Source: an uncultured Solobacterium sp. (GTDB lineage: Bacteria > Bacillota_I > Bacilli_A > Erysipelotrichales > Erysipelotrichaceae). Taken from it: a stretch of 7,743 bases of DNA. The stretch spans positions 1 through 7,743 of the forward strand of contig CAJJTI010000088.1 in assembly GCA_905194705.1 (NCBI GenBank), given 5' to 3'. A program made the translations under genes and the position numbers. Positions 5,586 to 7,743 of the stretch are shown here, piece after piece. The notes under the pieces were generated by a model that had not been told where the DNA came from, did not search any database, and saw only the letters and a program-made list of their open reading frames with translations. Each line of letters opens with the position of its first letter. Within the stretch, counting starts at the first letter, position 1.

Positions 5586-6386
5586 ATGAATATCATTAAT
5601 GAAACAACAGATATTTTATTATCTAGTGGATATAGTGAATATTGCATACGTGCAGATAGAGATATTGAAATCTCTTTTCGTGGATATGAAAAAAGTGAAG
5701 TATATATCTGCATAGAAAAAGCTAAGAAAGTGATTATCCGCTCTTTTGCCGGAAAAAATAGTGATATCAAGTTTTTACTATGGAATAATACAGCTTCATT
5801 ATTAGATATCAACGAAACATATGATGTTATGCAAAATTCAAATGTAGTTGTTGCGTATGGCGAATGTAATGAAGCTGATACAAAACGAAATACATATATG
5901 GCATTACGTGGAGAAAATGCTACAGGTAAATTATCCAGTGCACTTTTAGTTAAAAATAAAAAAGATATTAAATTACAGTTAGTTAATTTTGCAAAACGTA
6001 CAACAGGTAATATTGAAAATTATGGTGTTGTATTAAAAGATGGCAAACTGATGATTGATGCAATCGGCAAGATTGTAAAAGGAGCATCACGTTCTGAAAG
6101 TCATCAATCAAGCCGTGCTATGAGTTTTGCAAGTGGTCAAAGTACAACAATTCTTCCAGAATTATTAATTGATGAAAATGATGTACAGGCAAGTCATGCA
6201 ATGAGCATTGGCAGGGTAGATGAAAATCAACTTTACTACATGATGTCTAGAGGTTTATCTGTTGAAGCTTGTACAGCTTTAATTAGTACTGGTTATTTAA
6301 TGCCTATTACTAGAGTTTTAGAAGATAAAGAATTAAGTGAAAAATTAACAAAAGAAATGGAAAGGAAGATGGCAGAGTTATGCTAG
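5586..6386 (+). CDS. sufD: Short SufD-type Fe-S cluster assembly scaffold protein
   Basis: This 266-residue protein belongs to the SufB/SufD family, whose members form a beta-helix and pair as a heterodimer bound to SufC. The C-terminal core is clear: PELLIDENDVQASHAMSIGR (191-210), then VDENQLYYMMSRGLS (211-225), where the family has P-x-L-x-I-x-x-D-V-x-x-S-H and the SRG motif. His204 lines up with His360 of E. coli SufD, a residue tied to cluster assembly. SufD proteins are usually 400-440 residues; this one lacks most of the N-terminal helical domain and starts close to the beta-helix, with no sign of a frameshift and a plausible GGGGA ribosome binding site at 5573-5577. It follows sufC by 3 bp, as SufD does in Firmicutes. 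SufB is the alternative, but position and the His motif favour SufD. Its end overlaps sufS. Confidence 0.85.
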   Translation: MNIINETTDILLSSGYSEYCIRADRDIEISFRGYEKSEVYICIEKAKKVIIRSFAGKNSDIKFLLWNNTASLLDINETYDVMQNSNVVVAYGECNEADTKRNTYMALRGENATGKLSSALLVKNKKDIKLQLVNFAKRTTGNIENYGVVLKDGKLMIDAIGKIVKGASRSESHQSSRAMSFASGQSTTILPELLIDENDVQASHAMSIGRVDENQLYYMMSRGLSVEACTALISTGYLMPITRVLEDKELSEKLTKEMERKMAELC

Positions 6387-7600
6387 ATGTTGAAAAGATT
6401 CGACTAGATTTTCCTATGATACAAAATCATCCAGATCTTGTATATTTTGATAATGGTGCTACTACTTTAAAGCCTAAAGCGGTTATAGATGCAGTCAGTA
6501 ATTTCTATGAATATTCAACAACCAATGTTCATCGTGGAGATTACACTTTAGCTGCTAAAACAGATGCTTTATATGATAGTGCAAGAGATGTCGTAGCTAA
6601 ATTTATCAATTGTCAAAGTAAAGAAGTTGCTTTTATGCATAATGATACAGAAGTGATGAATCAGATTGCTTATGGTTTAAAAAGCTTCTGGCTTCAAAAA
6701 GGTGATGTTGTTTTAACAACGGAAAATGAACATGCAAGTAACCTGCTACCATGGTATCGATTAGAAAAAGAAATTGGTATTAAAGTGGAATATATACCAG
6801 TAGGAAAAGATGGCGTTATCCATATAGAAGATGCTGCTAAAGCGATGCATGATAAAGTAAAAGTTATTTCCATTGCGGAAGTAACTAATGTATTAGGTGC
6901 TTTACAGCCAGTGAAAGAATTAGCTAAACTTGCTCATCAAAACCATGCTTATATCGTTGTTGATGGAGCTCAAAGTGTTCCTCATCATAAAACTGATGTG
7001 CAGGATGCAGATATTGATTTCTTAGCATTCTCTGCACATAAAATGTGTGGACCATCAGGTGTTGGTGTTCTCTATGGAAAGTTTGATTTACTTGAAAAGA
7101 TGGAACCAATGTTATTAGGTGGAGGAATGAATTCCAGATTTGAATCATGTGGAGATATGTTATTAAAACCTGCACCTACTAAATTTGAGGCGGGTACACC
7201 AAATATTGAAGGTGTTATTGGCTGTAAAGCTGCGATTGAATATTTAGATAGTATCGGCATGGATAATATCGAGGAATATGAAAAAGAGTTAAGAGTTTAT
7301 TTTGCTGAAAAAGTTAAAAAATTAGATAACATTGAATTTTATAATCCCGATAATATTCATGGACCGGTTATATTTAATGCTAAGGGTGTTTTTGCACAAG
7401 ATGCTGCAAGTTTCTTGTCTTCAAAAAATATAGCTGTTAGATCAGGTAATCACTGTGCCAAAATTCTACATGAGATTATCGGTACAGATGCGACAATTCG
7501 AGCTTCATTGTATTTCTATAATACAAAAGAAGAAGTTGATAAATGCATAGCAGCGATGAAAGAAATAACACTTGAAAATGCGATAGGTATTTTCTTCTAG
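6380..7600 (+). CDS. sufS: Cysteine desulfurase SufS (class V aminotransferase fold, PLP-dependent)
   Basis: SufS removes sulfur from L-cysteine, giving alanine and an enzyme persulfide that feeds cluster assembly. The 406 residues match the group II desulfurase length. Key PLP-site residues are visible: DNGATT (24-29), NEHASN with His118, DGAQSVPHH with Asp195 and Gln198, and the Schiff-base Lys221 in SAHK followed by MCGPSGVGVLYG. The persulfide cysteine is Cys359 in RSGNHCAK. Two loops deviate: common SufS has (T/A)-G-H-H-C-A-Q-P around the cysteine and R-G-T-T-E in the phosphate loop, where this protein has HNDTE (87-91). The ATG overlaps the last 7 bp of sufD (ATGCTAG), implying coupling; AAGGAAG at 6362-6368 may be its ribosome binding site. 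With sufU next, sulfur transfer to SufU is expected. Confidence 0.95.
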   Translation: MLDVEKIRLDFPMIQNHPDLVYFDNGATTLKPKAVIDAVSNFYEYSTTNVHRGDYTLAAKTDALYDSARDVVAKFINCQSKEVAFMHNDTEVMNQIAYGLKSFWLQKGDVVLTTENEHASNLLPWYRLEKEIGIKVEYIPVGKDGVIHIEDAAKAMHDKVKVISIAEVTNVLGALQPVKELAKLAHQNHAYIVVDGAQSVPHHKTDVQDADIDFLAFSAHKMCGPSGVGVLYGKFDLLEKMEPMLLGGGMNSRFESCGDMLLKPAPTKFEAGTPNIEGVIGCKAAIEYLDSIGMDNIEEYEKELRVYFAEKVKKLDNIEFYNPDNIHGPVIFNAKGVFAQDAASFLSSKNIAVRSGNHCAKILHEIIGTDATIRASLYFYNTKEEVDKCIAAMKEITLENAIGIFF

Positions 7601-7605
7601 GAGGG
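7598..7605 (+). promoter_or_regulatory. sufU ribosome binding site overlapping the sufS stop
   Basis: TAGGAGGG combines the sufS stop codon (TAG, 7598-7600) with a near-perfect ribosome binding site four bases before the sufU ATG. This suggests coupled translation of SufS and its sulfur acceptor. Confidence 0.8.
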
Positions 7606-7609
7606 TAAT

Positions 7610-7743
7610 ATGAGTGATACAAGTTTATTAGACAATCCAGATATTCTTCGTTCAATGATTATGGATCATTATCAATATCCAAGAAATCATGTCCTAGTAG
7701 AAAATGATCCAAAATATAACTCAAAACATATGGCAAGTGACAG
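7610..7743 (+). CDS. sufU: SufU-like sulfur acceptor/scaffold, N-terminal part
   Basis: The frame begins at ATG 7610, nine bases after the sufS stop, and runs off the right edge, showing 44 full codons. The segment SMIMDHYQYPRNH (residues 15-27) matches the conserved start of the NifU/IscU/SufU fold, where most members read (V/I)-x-D-H-(Y/F)-x-x-P-R-N. In Firmicutes SufU is a zinc protein that accepts sulfur from SufS; its cysteines lie further on and cannot be seen. The position directly after sufS and the coupled ribosome binding site support SufU over a stand-alone NifU. A leader of about 10 residues precedes the motif, slightly longer than common. sufB would normally follow. Confidence 0.85.
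   Translation, partial: MSDTSLLDNPDILRSMIMDHYQYPRNHVLVENDPKYNSKHMASD

Noticed and set aside
5110..5812. Two minus-strand open frames under sufC and sufD (5110-5334 and 5483-5812)
   Set aside because: Both are antisense to strongly conserved coding sequence and resemble no known protein.
6924..7260. Two overlapping minus-strand open frames within sufS
   Set aside because: They are shadows of the conserved SufS catalytic region and overlap each other.

Overview
The window is AT-rich, with tightly packed genes, strong AAGGAG-type ribosome binding sites and Rho-independent terminators. It encodes a GatD-type peptidoglycan amidation enzyme and a sufC-sufD-sufS-sufU order. Together these point to a low-GC Gram-positive bacterium (Firmicutes). 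A gut Erysipelotrichaceae-like lineage is my best guess, from protein style only, and not proven.

Layout: (1) 1-1034, plus strand: the 3' end of gatD, a HIT-family hydrolase gene and a small NifX/NifB-like (dinitrogenase iron-molybdenum cofactor family) gene, closely spaced and ended by a hairpin terminator at 1060-1086. (2) 1163-2515, plus strand: a complete MATE-family efflux transporter with its own terminator (2534-2567). (3) 2621-4566, minus strand: a two-gene operon of extracytoplasmic PrsA/SurA-like proteins. The first is a membrane-anchored protein with a parvulin domain; the second is a lipoprotein with a much more diverged version. A good sigma-A-type promoter (4592-4620) precedes them and a terminator (2573-2600) follows. 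(4) 4755 to the right edge, plus strand and divergent from (3): the SUF iron-sulfur cluster operon. It comprises sufC (ATPase), a short sufD-like scaffold gene, sufS (cysteine desulfurase) and the start of sufU (sulfur acceptor). sufB is expected beyond the edge.

In the SUF operon, SufS takes sulfur from cysteine, SufU would receive it, and the SufBCD complex would assemble the cluster. The parvulin pair probably assists folding of secreted proteins outside the membrane. The MATE transporter stands alone.

I see no phage, insertion sequence, CRISPR array, tRNA or rRNA. Most of the window is ordinary chromosomal housekeeping. The points most worth a second look are: loss of both conserved parvulin histidines in the anchored foldase; its diverged lipoprotein partner; a perfect tandem 11-bp repeat at 4639-4660 in the divergent control region; a very short predicted leader for sufC; and lineage-type oddities in SufC (C-terminal tail with a cysteine), SufD (short) and SufS (altered active-site loops). 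I found no convincing new defence or mobile system.
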